Origin: Acanthosepion pharaonis
Taxonomy: Eukaryota; Mollusca; Cephalopoda; Sepiida; Sepiidae
Assembly (NCBI GenBank): GCA_903632075.3
Contig: CAHIKZ030000812.1
Coordinates: 452,501-516,500, forward strand
Direction of reading: 5' to 3'
Length of the DNA: 64,000 nucleotides
The notes beneath the pieces were generated by a model, which worked only from the letters and a program-made list of their open reading frames with translations, made no database searches and had not been told where the DNA came from. Shown piece after piece: positions 9,461-20,049 of this stretch (positions are counted from its first letter, which is position 1; every line of letters begins with the position of its first letter). The translations under genes were made by a program, and so were the position numbers.

Positions 9461-9970
9461 CGCATGGAAAGGTGTCCCTGCAGTCACCTCCGGTGGGCAA
9501 CACTGAGGCCACATTATGATGCAGGCTGTGCCAACTCCTCTCTGCTTATGTTGCGGTCGAAAACTATCTGCTTCTCTTACTTCAGGCCTTCTCATCTTCC
9601 AACAATTACTCCACATGAAGACTCAAAAGAACCAAAAAAGTAAACCTAAACCAGCCCCTCAAAAATCACCTAAACCCCTCAACATTTCGTTCTCCAACTT
9701 CCGTGGCATTAGAACAAAATTCTGCAGTATGGAATCTTTCCTCACTGTAAACTACCCGAATATACTTGGCTCTGTGTGAGACAAACCTTGTCTCGTCTAT
9801 TCCCTCCTCTGATTTCTCGATCCCCGGCTACCTTCTTCTCCTCAGGAAAGACTCTCTAACCCACATGCACGGCCTTGGTGTCTATGTCAAGGACCATCTC
9901 CCTCTGGCCAAAGAGCTGTCTCTCGAATCGCCAGACCATTTGTCTCCGATTATCTCTCCTCAATGCCGTA
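9461..9970 (+). pseudogene. APE endonuclease N-terminal part, second copy
   Basis: It repeats 8779-9240 with about 90 percent identity by eye: the same GGAAAGGTGTCCCTGCAGTC leader, NISFSNFRGIRTKF, then LCETNL in a shifted frame after a one-base change near 9770, and the PGYLLLLRKDS block. It then jumps near 9990 to sequence that belongs further downstream in the intact LINE, so the GDFNAHH block is missing here. Confidence 0.8.
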
Positions 9971-9989
9971 AGCTATCTCTTCTTCCTCT

Positions 9990-11003
9990 ATCGCTCGTTT
10001 TGCCTTCAAACGGGAAGGTAAAGCCTCTCTTCTCGATCTGTGTTTTACCTCCATCCCCGAGTCCTGTACCGCCACGCAACTCTGCCCTCTTGGTAACTCT
10101 GATCATGCGGTAGTATCTGTTAACATCTTCTTCAACTCCGCCCCCTTCAAAGAACCTCCTACAACTAGAACTTCGTTCTATTATCAACGAGCTGACTGGG
10201 ACGCGTTCCGTGATTTCCGCCGCGATGTCCCCTGGGATGGTGTCTTTACGCTCCCCGTCCAAGAATGTGCTTCTGAGGTCTCATCCTGGGTTAAAGCTGG
10301 AATCCACGCTTTCATCCCCTCAAGGAAATTTAAGGTCAAGTCGCACTCCTCTGCTTGGTTCTCCGCTGCTTGCTCAGCCGCCATTGCCCATAGGAACCAC
10401 TTCTTTCACCTATTTCGTAGCGACATGTCGGACTGCAATAGACGTCTCTTTGCCTCCGCCCGTAACGAGTGTAAGCATGTCCTCAACGATGCTAAGTCAC
10501 TATTTGCTGATCGGATGAAGGAGTGTATTGCATCGCGCAAATTTGGCTCCAAAGATTATTGGCGGCTGTGCAAGAGTGCATTGAACAATTGCAAACCCTC
10601 TATACCTACTTTGTTCAACCAGTTCGAAGTCCTGACCTCCTCTGCCGACAAGGCTGAATGCTTTGCTCAGAAATTTTCATTCAACTCAACGCTCGAATCT
10701 TCTAACTCCATTAGAATGTCTGACGCTCAACTTCTTGAGAGCAACTCTCTGCGGCTGCTCGGTCTCACGTTGACGGCTGACCTGAGATGGAACAAATACA
10801 TTGAGTCAATTGCTTCGTCCGCCGCAAGGAAAGTTGGCTCCCTGTGCCTCGCCAGGAAATTTTTCTCCCCGGAATCGATCCTCCAGATCTACAAATTAAC
10901 AATTCGCCCTTGCATGGAGTATTGCTGCGATATATGGTCTGCAGCCCCTTCTGTTTGCCTCGGGGTTCTAAAGATTATTGGCGGCTGTGCAAGAGCGCAT
11001 TGA
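9990..11003 (+). pseudogene. LINE linker and RT C-terminus, RT core deleted
   Basis: Fragments read the SDHAVVSV end of the nuclease (about 10096-10125, shifted), a WDAFRDF-like linker, then DCNRRLFASARNECKHVLNDAK and the YWRLCKSALNN block. At about 10710 the frame passes directly from NSTLESSNSI to MSDAQLLESNSLRLLGLTL, which normally lies after the YADD catalytic box. The whole RT catalytic core is therefore absent by a clean in-frame deletion. The thumb continues to SVCLGVL at 10969 and is followed by the tandem copy in a different frame. Confidence 0.8.
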
Positions 11004-11388
11004 ACAATTGCAAACCCTCTATACCTACTTTGTTCAACCAGTTCGAAGTCCTGACCTCCTCTGCCGACAAGGCTGAATGCTTTGCTCGGAAATTTTCATT
11101 CAACTCAACGCTCGAATCTTCTAACTCCATTAGAATGTCTGACGCTCAACTTCTTGAGAGCAACTCTCTGCGGCTGCTCGGTCTCACGTTGACGGCTGAC
11201 CTGAGATGGAACAAATACATTGAGTCAATTGCTTCGTCCGCCGCAAGGAAAGTTGGCTCCCTGTGCCTCGCCAGGAAATTTTTCTCCCCGGAATCGATCC
11301 TCCAGATCTACAAATTAACAATTCGCCCTTGCATGGAGTATTGCTGCGATATATGGTCTGCAGCCCCTTCTGTTTGCCTCGGGGTTCT
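10551..11388 (+). repeat. 419-bp tandem duplication inside the LINE
   Basis: Unit 1 is 10551-10969 and unit 2 is 10970-11388. I noticed only two base differences (10586 T versus 11005 C; 10670 A versus 11089 G), so identity exceeds 99 percent. Because 419 is not a multiple of three, the second unit shifts frame at the junction, giving the chimeric end KIIGGCARAH before a stop. Confidence 0.9.
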
Positions 11389-11530
11389 TGCTAGGCTCCA
11401 GAAGCAGATATGCAATATAATTGGCCCTACTCTGGTCTACAGTCATTTTCTCACAGACGCGCCGTCGCCTCTCTCTGTGAAAGAGAGAGATAGACCTTTC
11501 TTTTTTACCTCTCCTCATGTTTTCTTGTAA
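11389..11530 (+). pseudogene. LINE C-terminal end with deletion
   Basis: After unit 2 the frame reads ARLQKQICNIIGPTLVYS, the usual block of Jockey-type LINEs. It then changes to unrelated sequence (HFLTDAPSPLSVKERDR) and stops at 11528-11530, which suggests a further deletion of the extreme C-terminus. Confidence 0.6.
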
Positions 11531-11539
11531 GATCTTATT

Positions 11540-12273
11540 TATAGAAAGCATGGCGATTTATTTACTTCTGACGAAGTAACAGACTAAAGGCGCCTTAAGA
11601 TTTATTTTATCCGATTTTAATCGAATTTATATTTATAGAATTTGATATTAAACTACGATCACTATAATATTTACGGGGTCGTTACAATGACAAATTCATT
11701 AATACCCTCAACAAGAGTAAACAACGGTCTCGCCTCTACAATTTAAGATCAAATTTCTGAAGTCCTGTTCCCAAAACCATATCGTCCCTTGGTATATCTC
11801 TAAGCGAATCTCTAAGATAAAATGGCGAAATTCCTTTAGTATTGAACGCGCTTTCCTTAGAGTCGAAATCCTTTATTCTTTCGAAATACTTAATTCCGTT
11901 AAAATTCAGTACCAATCACATTAGGGTAATGTCTGGTCTACTTTATCCTTCTTTGGTAAATTCCGTTTTTCTAAGTATTTGTCTAAAGGTGATATCTTCA
12001 CCAAAAACTGAATCTTTTCTAAAAATCTAGGGCACTTAAATTTTTTAATTAAAAGAAAATTTGGTTCACGGATTACATCAGATAAACATATTCTTAATTT
12101 GTCTAATTATTGTTTATCTGATACTTGGTCTTGTCCAGGTGTTTAGAGTTATGTATCCCTTATCGGAATATTGATAAGGTTGAAATTTTGTTTAATTTGA
12201 AATTTAAAATATAAACATACAACAGAAACTATTTTTTTTAAATTCAAGCACACAATGAAAATTCATATTAGCA

Positions 12274-12320
<47 letters not shown>

Positions 12321-14080
12321 GAGCATTCGCGTAAAATAGGAAACACGGGTAAATCAAAGATAAATTGAACCTATCCAGAAAAAGTATGAGTAAATCAACT
12401 AGAATGCTGAGGAGAGTTCTGGAATATTTGAAAAAACGTGATCTCATTTTATCACCACTAAAATTACGAGATACTACTAGTGCGAAAATTCAATAAATAG
12501 CCATCCTAATGCAATTATCACTATTACTGTTATTATTATTACCAATATTAATATTATACGGAAAATCTTTATTCATTTCATAACGTAAAGCTTTCATTTC
12601 TGTCATTCATACGATGATTATTAAGATAGCCCTTTGACAATATGATAAATCTGAGAAAAATGCCAGTGAAACACACAGAAAATTCAGGACCATGACATGA
12701 AATAACCATAATCTAAACTCACAAAGAATATCCGACCTAATAACGTCAGGGTCAAAATTGATAAGACTTAAGAAATTATACATTTAACCACAGAACTAAA
12801 TAGAGTATTGATCCAAAAGAATTACTAAAATGGCACAGCTAGACTGGAAAATATTTCATTGGGATGAAAATAATTTTGATTTGACCATAGAAGAAAACTG
12901 CCCAAGAAAAAAAAAGAGGATAGTTAAAACAGTTCGGAAATTTGACTAACACTTAGATTAAAGTATCCGAGTCAGAAAAGTAGGAATTATTGTTGTCAAT
13001 AAATAATTGAGAATCTTTCAAGTAGCTGAAGTCCCCACAACAAACCACAGTGAAAATGTGGAATTATGTAAATATAAAATCTTTCCACGAATCCTGAAAA
13101 ATTGTGATGGTTATATGCACAAGAAAGATTTAAAAAAGTAACTAAATAAATCGCTGTAATTTATCCACGAAAAGATTATGATAATTGTAGTTTGCTCTGA
13201 TTTGAAAAATAGGCTGAACTGCCAAATTATCAGCACCACATCGTTGTTAATCAAACACAGGTTGCATGGAAACCTTTCCCATCCTTCATTTACTTGATAT
13301 TATGACATAATTTGTTCATTACATATAATTTTGGAATTTGTAAAGAAAAACTTTATTATAAATGCGATACTTATTCATTTTCTTATATATGATTCACTTC
13401 TACAACTTCAGAATGGATTGAACTCATAATTGTGACAGTATAAATTTATTACTATAACATCAATAATACATAAAAAGAAGAAATTAATACCACAGAAAAC
13501 GCGAATAGATCAAACGATGTAGTATTTTATAATAAATATTATTCATACTAATTATAATGCTGATAAAAACAAGTATAAATTTTAGTTCTGAAGTGTCAAA
13601 AATATTATAAGCTATCGATAAAACAAAAACAATTGTTTCACTAATGCCAGCCGGAATTCGAAAAGAATAAGAAAAAAGCTATAACGTTATATTATTACGA
13701 TATATTAACAAGACAATGTTCTGAGCCAAACACACACTACTGGGCACAAAAAGATTATCCAAGCGTTGGCATAAATTCTGAAGTTGACATTTTTCTCGTT
13801 CGAATTCCGTTTCATCCAGTAAACAGTTTAAACAGTTAAGAAAATGTTGGCAGCATGTCATTATCAACTTACCACTACTCAGTAAATAATACTAAACTGA
13901 GTATTTCTAATTCATGCAGCCTTAAATTTGGTATAAATAAAATGTCTACTTAAAAATATACAGAACCAAGATAGATAAATAGAACATTATTGGAAAAATA
14001 CGAAATTTGCATGTAAGGATAATATATATATTATATATAAGAATTTAATACCCAAAAGATCCAAACAAGGGTCTGTAATT
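11540..14080. other. AT-rich sequence without recognised genes
   Basis: About 2.5 kb with no supportable coding frame on either strand. It holds an (AAT)n array at about 12274-12316 and many short A/T runs. A 62-residue frame at 13679-13867 on the - strand shows no known family. Confidence 0.5.
12274..12316. repeat. (AAT)n microsatellite
   Basis: About fourteen tandem AAT units. Confidence 0.95.
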
Positions 14081-14083
14081 TAA

Positions 14084-14360
14084 TTTGTCTTGACTTGGCA
14101 TCTCGAGTTCAGTCACTTTCCCACCGCCGTGATGTTTCTTACCTCTGTCTTTTCTATGAATATATTCATGGCAATTGTTCTGATGAGCTTTCCTCGTTGG
14201 TGCCTCTACTTCATGAACTTAAGCGGATTACTAAGGTCTCTCTGTTTTACTGCTGAACTAGCTAGACGTAACCTTAAGTTCTATTCAAATAGTTTCTTTT
14301 CTCGCACTTCTCACCTGTGGAACCATCGTTCGATTTCTTGTTTCTCTGTCACATAAAATT
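14084..14360 (+). pseudogene. C-terminal fragment of a Jockey-type LINE
   Basis: In one frame from about 14108 the sequence reads QSLSHRRDVSYLCLFYEYIHGNCSDELSSLVP in consecutive blocks, the well-conserved C-terminus of Jockey/CR1-like LINEs. A frame change near 14250 leads to ELARRNLKFYSNSFFSRTSHLWN, the final block. The two frames prove decay. It is a 5'-truncated relic. Confidence 0.75.
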
Positions 14361-14490
14361 TTTCAAAAATATTTACGACGCCAACTGATTTTTATTTTCC
14401 ATTCTTCTCACTTAAATTTTCCCATTTCCCTTAGTTTCCAGTAACACTTTGTGTCTTAGTGGAATTATCGCCTTGCTTGAGGTGAAACGA

Positions 14491-14492
<2 letters not shown>

Positions 14493-14544
<52 letters not shown>
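14493..14544. repeat. (TA)n microsatellite
   Basis: Pure TA array. Confidence 0.95.
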
Positions 14545-14547
<3 letters not shown>

Positions 14548-14940
14548 AATCTTTAAGACTCTGCTAGGGAAGTCTTAGAATTGTCTGTGACGTTTGAACA
14601 ACTTTCTGTTATTTTTGTGCGCAAGTATTTGAAAATTGTTTGCAGAAAATCATAACTTTTTATAGACTTTCATCAAACTTTACATCACCTCATGCCACCC
14701 TTTGAAATTTAACCTGCAGTTCTACAGGGGAAGCAACGAAAAGATTTTACTCTCAACTTCATTGACTTAGAATGTGAATTTCTCTTTTATATTGAAATAA
14801 AACTAAAATATTTTTGTTCCCTTCTTAAAATGTAGTAAGCACCAACTTAATAGAAAAGAGAACTGAGAGTATATATATGTGATAGAAATTATTAGGAGGA
14901 TTATAGACAATATCAGGTAATACATAAAGTCAAGAATAAA
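14545..14940. other. No recognised gene
   Basis: AT-rich sequence without supportable coding potential on either strand. Confidence 0.4.
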
Positions 14941-15157
14941 CCCCAACAAGCACTGGACGGCCGTTTCGTTTCGTTTCGTATTTGGGACTCATCAGTATTG
15001 CGCATCCATTACCGAAAATTGAAACCCGGGCAGTTACGATATCAGGTAAACGTCATACCAATTGTACCAAACAAGGAGGTAACAGATTAGACTCGATATA
15101 GCGCTGCTCGAGCACATATTCCGTGGTGAACTCATCCGACATCCGAGTTTCCCTTGC

Positions 15158-15160
<3 letters not shown>
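14880..15160 (-). repeat. Retroelement end with hammerhead-like motif
   Basis: On the - strand this segment runs from the (TA)n array through a hammerhead-like motif to a pyrimidine-rich end. I read it as a pLTR-like or SINE-like unit; no protein is visible. Confidence 0.45.
14956..14995 (-). ncRNA. Hammerhead-like motif with reduced stem II
   Basis: On the - strand the exact core CTGATGA (14989-14995) is followed by GTCCCAAATAC, then three tandem GAAAC units (14963-14977), then GGCC and GTC (14956-14958). GAAAC...GTC allows a 2-bp stem III and a canonical GUC cleavage triplet. The stem II loop GTCCCAAATA equals what I recall from the Schistosoma hammerhead, but the closing GGA is missing here, so stem II is only one base pair. 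Activity is doubtful. Confidence 0.5.

Positions 15161-15235
<75 letters not shown>
15160..15235. repeat. (TA)n microsatellite
   Basis: Pure TA array of about 75 bp. Open frames crossing it are artefacts. Confidence 0.95.
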
Positions 15236-15238
<3 letters not shown>

Positions 15239-15239
15239 C

Positions 15240-15890
15240 ATGTTTTCACTATGACATGTCTCATTATACAATTCAGACAAATTTTCTCTACTTATTCTTA
15301 ATAGAATCCTCTCATATTTACGGACGAGTTTCTTACTATTCTTATTAAAGGGAGAAAGACAATTACCATGTTGATGTATATCCATTTTATTTCCGAGTAG
15401 TTTAGCACAATGTCATCTTCAGGGTCTTGTTTTTGCTAAGACAAAATTGCTGTGTTCATTTGAAAATTATTTGAAAAACTCTAAACTTATGTACAGTACA
15501 ATTTTTAAATTTTATGAGGTAAACAAACACGTCAAAGGAGGTAACTTGATATATCTAACAGAACTATATATAAAAAAAACTATTTAAAGTTATTAGTTAT
15601 AACCTAGATATTTTAAACTATCTATTGTAAACATTTTTAAAAATCTGTACAGTATTCATAATTCATCTTATTAAAGGTTGGTTCCAATTTTTTTTAATAT
15701 AGATAACTTCAAAAAATTTTAGTTTACGCTTATTATTTTAATGAAAAAGTATAGATGCATTATGAACAATAATTTTTCTAAATCGCGAATGTGGACAGAC
15801 ACGCTGTTGTAAATGTTGAGAAATGTTGGATGCATCATTCAAATCTATAAGTATCCATCAAAAAGCCATAATTGATGTATTTTTTAGCTA
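15240..15890. other. AT-rich spacer with a PLE-like end
   Basis: No gene. On the - strand at about 15395-15425 CCCTGAAGATGACATTGTGC resembles the conserved end of PLE terminal repeats. The rest is A/T-rich. Confidence 0.35.
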
Positions 15891-15894
15891 TAAA

Positions 15895-16330
15895 TCTCGA
15901 GTATCCATCAAAAATAACGTTTAAACAAAATAAAAATAAAAATATGTCGGATTTCCTAAAATAAATTGTCTTTGTTTACGTTAGGATACGATACAGAGCA
16001 GATATGGAGGACCAGCAGTGTATGTGTGTTCAAAAAGCGGTATTCGGGCTTTGTTTGACCGTATGTTCTACGTGGCATGTCAGATCCAATGACGCACCCC
16101 CACCACATAATGGATACAGGTTCGAATCCTGATGGAGGACGCATATTTTTCTGAAAAGATTTCTCGAATATTCAGGCCGGTAGATATAGTTGGATAAAAA
16201 ATACTGTTTAATTAAGAACCAAGGCTTCTACTCGAATATGAGTATCCATAAAAAATAACGTTTAAACAAAATAAATTAAAAATAAAAATGTCAAATTTAA
16301 TCCATTTCCTAAAATATGTATGTTTGTATG
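15895..16330 (+). repeat. tRNA-derived SINE flanked by a repeated tail
   Basis: TGGCATGTCAG (about 16073-16083) resembles an A box, and GGTTCGAATCC (16119-16129) is a perfect B box. The tail ATTCAGGCCGG...GAGTATCCAT...AACGTTTAAA (16170-16265) recurs at 59884-59980. The segment GAGTATCCATCAAAAATAAC (from about 15899) is also repeated at about 16245, so a tail copy lies on both sides of the head. Confidence 0.6.
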
Positions 16331-16339
16331 TGAATTTAT

Positions 16340-17030
16340 AATTTTCCAGATCATTATATTTCTAAAATTTATGTGAATTTTAATTTTTCTTTACTTTTCC
16401 CCTCTCTTGAAAACACACATTAAATTAAATTTAAAGTAAATTGTTATAGCTTAAAATTTTTGTTTATACAACTTGTATGAATTTGTCCAAACGTGCTCGC
16501 ACTCATCCACACATGTGTGAATAGATATTTTTGTGGGTATGTGTTAAAATAAAGAAAATTTCAAATATGTGTTAAAAATATTCACAATCATATTTTAATT
16601 CATTTTCCGTTGGTAGAAAAATTTCAACTTTTTATTATTTAAATGAAGGTTTTATTTCCCAGGTGTTCTGGGTGTATTATTTATTTAGATCTTCAGTCGG
16701 AAAGCGAAAAAAGAAGAAAAACGAAATAAGAGCATGACCACTTTTCAGACGCCAGGTCAGTAGGTGAGAAGGGTATTGTATTGTGTATATGTAGGTCATC
16801 AGCGTCCCAAGTATTCGTTGTGACAATCCTATTCAATGTACGAACATAACTGCACACACACTGAGACATATTTAAGCACTAATACGGACGGTTGACTAGT
16901 CTCACATAGCAAAACAGTTCTTAATTTTTTGTGGATATAAGCAGGATGTTCAATTTGGCCCATGAACAGGTATATTATAAAGAATGCTGTGGGAGAAGTA
17001 TAGTAATTATGACTTGGAAGACAGGCGCCC
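16340..17030. other. AT-rich sequence, no recognised gene
   Basis: No coding sequence could be supported. Frames entering the adjacent TA/TG array are artefacts. Confidence 0.4.
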
Positions 17031-17031
17031 G

Positions 17032-17033
<2 letters not shown>

Positions 17034-17095
<62 letters not shown>

Positions 17096-17118
17096 ATGTG
17101 TGTGTGTGGGGGGGTGTA
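17034..17118. repeat. (TA)n followed by (TG)n microsatellite
   Basis: TA array to about 17079, then TG array to about 17108 and a short G run. Confidence 0.95.
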
Positions 17119-17213
17119 ATATAACCGGTAATAATATAACTACATTTCTACGCATGAATGACTACTTGCCTTGACGGTATCCATCTCACAATGGCATATT
17201 GTAAAAATATACA

Positions 17214-17218
<5 letters not shown>

Positions 17219-17288
<70 letters not shown>
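17219..17288. repeat. (TA)n microsatellite
   Basis: Pure TA array next to the 5' edge of the PLE coding relic. Confidence 0.95.
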
Positions 17289-17289
<1 letters not shown>

Positions 17290-17294
<5 letters not shown>

Positions 17295-18084
17295 AAATAA
17301 ATCCAATCTCTTCCCAAACAAAAATAATAATACAAATGAGCTAAATATATTTTTTTCAAAATTCTGGAGCCTCTACCTACAAAAAAAAAAAAAAAAAAAA
17401 AAGAAAAAAGAAAAACAAACAAAAAAAACGTTCAACAAACTTACATACAAAGCCAGGCCTTATAATTTTAAAGGAGGTAGATAAAGGCAGGGCTATAGTG
17501 ATCATGGACAAAATATAAAACAAAAATTCCAGAAAGACTCGGGTATAAGAACAACTATAAATTAATCGAAACCGACATAGACAAAAATATTATATAAAAA
17601 ATTACAAAACTCTGCACGAGACATAACAATATATTGAGAAAAAAAGAAAAAGATTTCCTAATAAACTTTGCACTAAAAACAAGTAATTTCTACGGACTAT
17701 CAAAATATCACAAATCGAGTGAAATAAAAGCAGCTATCCAGACACAAAAATTTGAATACGTTAATATCTCAAACACCAGTTACTTTACATTCAGACCCAT
17801 AGTAGCAGGACCAGCCTATCTAACTAGTAGACTCAGTAACTTAATAGACACAATACTACAACCATTTACTAAGTATATTAAAAGCTACATCAGCGATTAT
17901 CATAACACGAAAAGTTGATCCGGGAACACTTATGGCTACTTTTGACATCAGTAGCCTATATAACAACATACTCCTTGAATTAGGTAAACACGAAATCTCA
18001 TTCTGGATTGAAAAACATACAGAAACACTACATCCCAGATTTACTAAGGAATTCATTATCGATAGTATAAACCTAATTCTAAAC
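17290..18084 (+). pseudogene. PLE N-terminus and RT fingers/palm
   Basis: From about 17460 broken frames read a KVDKG..IVIMDK-like block (RT motif 1). Then 17634-17918 reads NFYGLSKYHKSSEIKAA and FRPIVAGPAYLTSRLSN, the PLE RT2 region, followed by QPFTKYIKSYISD. A one-base change near 17915 moves to MATFDISSLYNNI at 17932, RT motif A with its catalytic aspartate. The frame runs into SINLILN exactly where the hAT-type element begins. An A-run near 17381-17402 probably caused further slippage upstream. Confidence 0.8.
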
Positions 18085-18845
18085 CAGGGGTCTGCAACTC
18101 ATTCGACTCCGCGGGCCGTATCGTGTTATAATGACGGGTTGCGGGCCAGACAAAGGCCATTAATGAAAAATTAAGGAAAATTACATATGCAGACCCCTGT
18201 CAACCTAAATATTTAAAACCATAATGAAAATAAACATTGGGAATTCAGAAAAACAAAAGAAAATCTAAAATTAAAAAACACCAAACAAAAATTACTTTTC
18301 CTCAAGGAACGTCAAAATACTTCAAAGTGAAATGGATGAAATTATGACGTGTAGGTTTGAAACTGTTATTGAAAATTGTCCCACAAACGAACCACACAAA
18401 CACACATCAAACAAAAACGAAGCACATATACCCATACATACGAGTACAAATATATACACTTACGTATGTACACATGCGGTATCATCCACACATTCATGAG
18501 GCATGTATGTATAATTCGCGTATGTTTAACTGTCTTTAGATTTCTGCTACCTCGCACGTCAGTCCGTCCCTGGCCTCTTTCACTTTATCGTTCCTTTCGC
18601 TTCTGTTATTTTTTAATGTAGCCAAGGGTCATAACAAATATGTATCCATTATTTTACATTAAACGTAGGCAACGCAACTTGGTAAAATAAGTCTAATGAA
18701 AGATAACTGGCAGATAGTCTAATTCGAAAGCCTCGTATCTCATGTTAAAAAAAATCATTGGTAATCAGGCTCGCGGGCCGGTCAAAATGCCTTCGGGGGC
18801 CGGATCCGGCACGCGGGCCGTAGGTTGCCGACCCTTGTTCTAAAC
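18077..18845. mobile_element. Non-autonomous hAT-type transposon with 8-bp target duplication
   Basis: The direct repeat TTCTAAAC at 18077-18084 and 18838-18845 is an 8-bp target duplication. The element between (18085-18837, 753 bp) starts CAGGGGTCTGCAAC and ends with the complement of CAAGGGTCGGCAAC, terminal inverted repeats with two mismatches in 14. Subterminal GGCCCGC-type blocks occur at both ends. These are hAT hallmarks. No transposase frame is seen inside, so it is non-autonomous. Removing one duplication and the element rejoins the PLE frame exactly. Confidence 0.9.
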
Positions 18846-19280
18846 AATAACACTTTTGAATTTAACAACAAATACTATATGCAAATTCTAGTTACCGCAA
18901 TGGGAACAAAAATGGCACCTATACCACTCATCAGCTTACCTAGAAGAAAACCTATATCAACAGATAGAAAAATATATGGGGAAAATACAAAAACCCATTT
19001 CACCAACTCGTGGAAACGATATTTAGATGATTGCTTCATTTTCTGGAAATCCACATATGGCGATATTAACCAATTCCACAGTCTACTTCAGAACTTATAC
19101 CCCCAAATCAAATTCACCCAAGAATATAATTTTAATGAATTACTATTTTTAGATATACTCATTAGAAATAGAAACAACCACATAATCACAGATATCTACC
19201 ACAAACCTACAGACACCCAAGAACATCTTCATTTCAAGAGCCATCACCCAAAAAGCTGTCTGAAATCCATCACCTATCCC
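18838..19280 (+). pseudogene. PLE RT catalytic box and thumb
   Basis: After the insertion the frame reads NNTFEFNNKYYMQILVTAMG and TKMAP, RT motif B. WKRYLDDCFIFWK near 19008-19046 contains the YxDD catalytic aspartates. NFNELLFLDILI near 19129-19164 is the FLD block, then DIYHKPTDTQEHLHF. The frame stops at 19281-19283, where an amino acid is expected, so the stop is a nonsense change. Confidence 0.85.
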
Positions 19281-19283
19281 TAG

Positions 19284-20040
19284 CACGTAGGTTCTGTACT
19301 ATAGTGACCGACAAGCACCTCAGAAAATACCCGCCCAGAAGAACTATATAGAACTCTAAAAAACGAGGCTACCCCACAACACTAATAAACAAAGGTTTTG
19401 AACTCGCAGAAAAGAAACACATCTGGACCAACTACGAAATCTAAAAAAAATATAATGTCGAACAAACCCATCATATGTCTCAACATACAATAAGAACAAT
19501 CCAAAACTATTTACGGAAATTACAAAAAATTTAGACCTACTTAAGAATGACAAAATGAAAAATATACTAAAAACAATCAAAATAATTAAAAGCAAACGTC
19601 AATCTAAAAACTTGAAACTTATCTTAACCTCATCCAAATTTAACCAACACAATGTACAGGGGTTCACAAAATGCAACAAAAAAGATGTGGGGTTTGTGAT
19701 GTCATTATAGAAGGAAACTCCTACACCTTTGAAAACTCCACAACTACATTCACAATAAATAAAAAATTAAAGTGCAACTCAAGAAATGTGATCTATGCAC
19801 TCAAATGCACAAAATGAAAGAAATCATATATACTCATCAGCCAAGCACTTAACAGCAGAGTTGCCATTCACAAAAGCAACATCAAATCACCCGACAACAG
19901 AAAACTCTTTGTATCGTAACACATCTACAAATGCAATCAAAGCAAATTTAAAATTATGCCAATATACCAAACAGACAACTACTCTTTCTTTCAAATTCAA
20001 GAGAAAAACTTCACAGACAAATTTAAACCAACACTGAACA
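19284..20040 (+). pseudogene. PLE linker and GIY-YIG endonuclease
   Basis: Broken frames read a lysine-rich linker, then near 19675-19700 a cysteine cluster (KRCGVCDVI). VIYALKCTK near 19790-19817 is the GIY half, followed by a stop and SYILISQ in place of the usual YIG. HKSNIKSPDNRKLFVSKHIY and IQEKNFTDKFKPTLN complete the domain to about 20040. The YIG glycine is not visible, so the nuclease is doubly disabled. Confidence 0.7.
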
Positions 20041-20049
20041 GATCATAAC

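Larger units (their letters stand above)
8571..11530 (+). mobile_element. Rearranged Jockey-type LINE
   Basis: An APE-type LINE carries an internal copy of its own 5' end. A first copy runs from about 8571 through the endonuclease to about 9459. A second copy restarts at 9460 with the same GCATGGAAAGGTGTCCCTGC block seen at 8778. It continues through endonuclease, linker and the RT C-terminal part, but lacks the RT core. A 419-bp unit near the end is tandemly duplicated (10551-10969 and 10970-11388). The element cannot encode an active enzyme. Confidence 0.85.

Noticed and set aside
15956..16144. Functional tRNA gene at the GGTTCGAATCC B box
   Set aside because: The acceptor stem does not pair, and a repeated tail follows, so a SINE is the better reading.
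18085..18837. Possible host gene exon inside the PLE
   Set aside because: Terminal inverted repeats and an 8-bp target duplication show it is a DNA transposon; frames inside are short.
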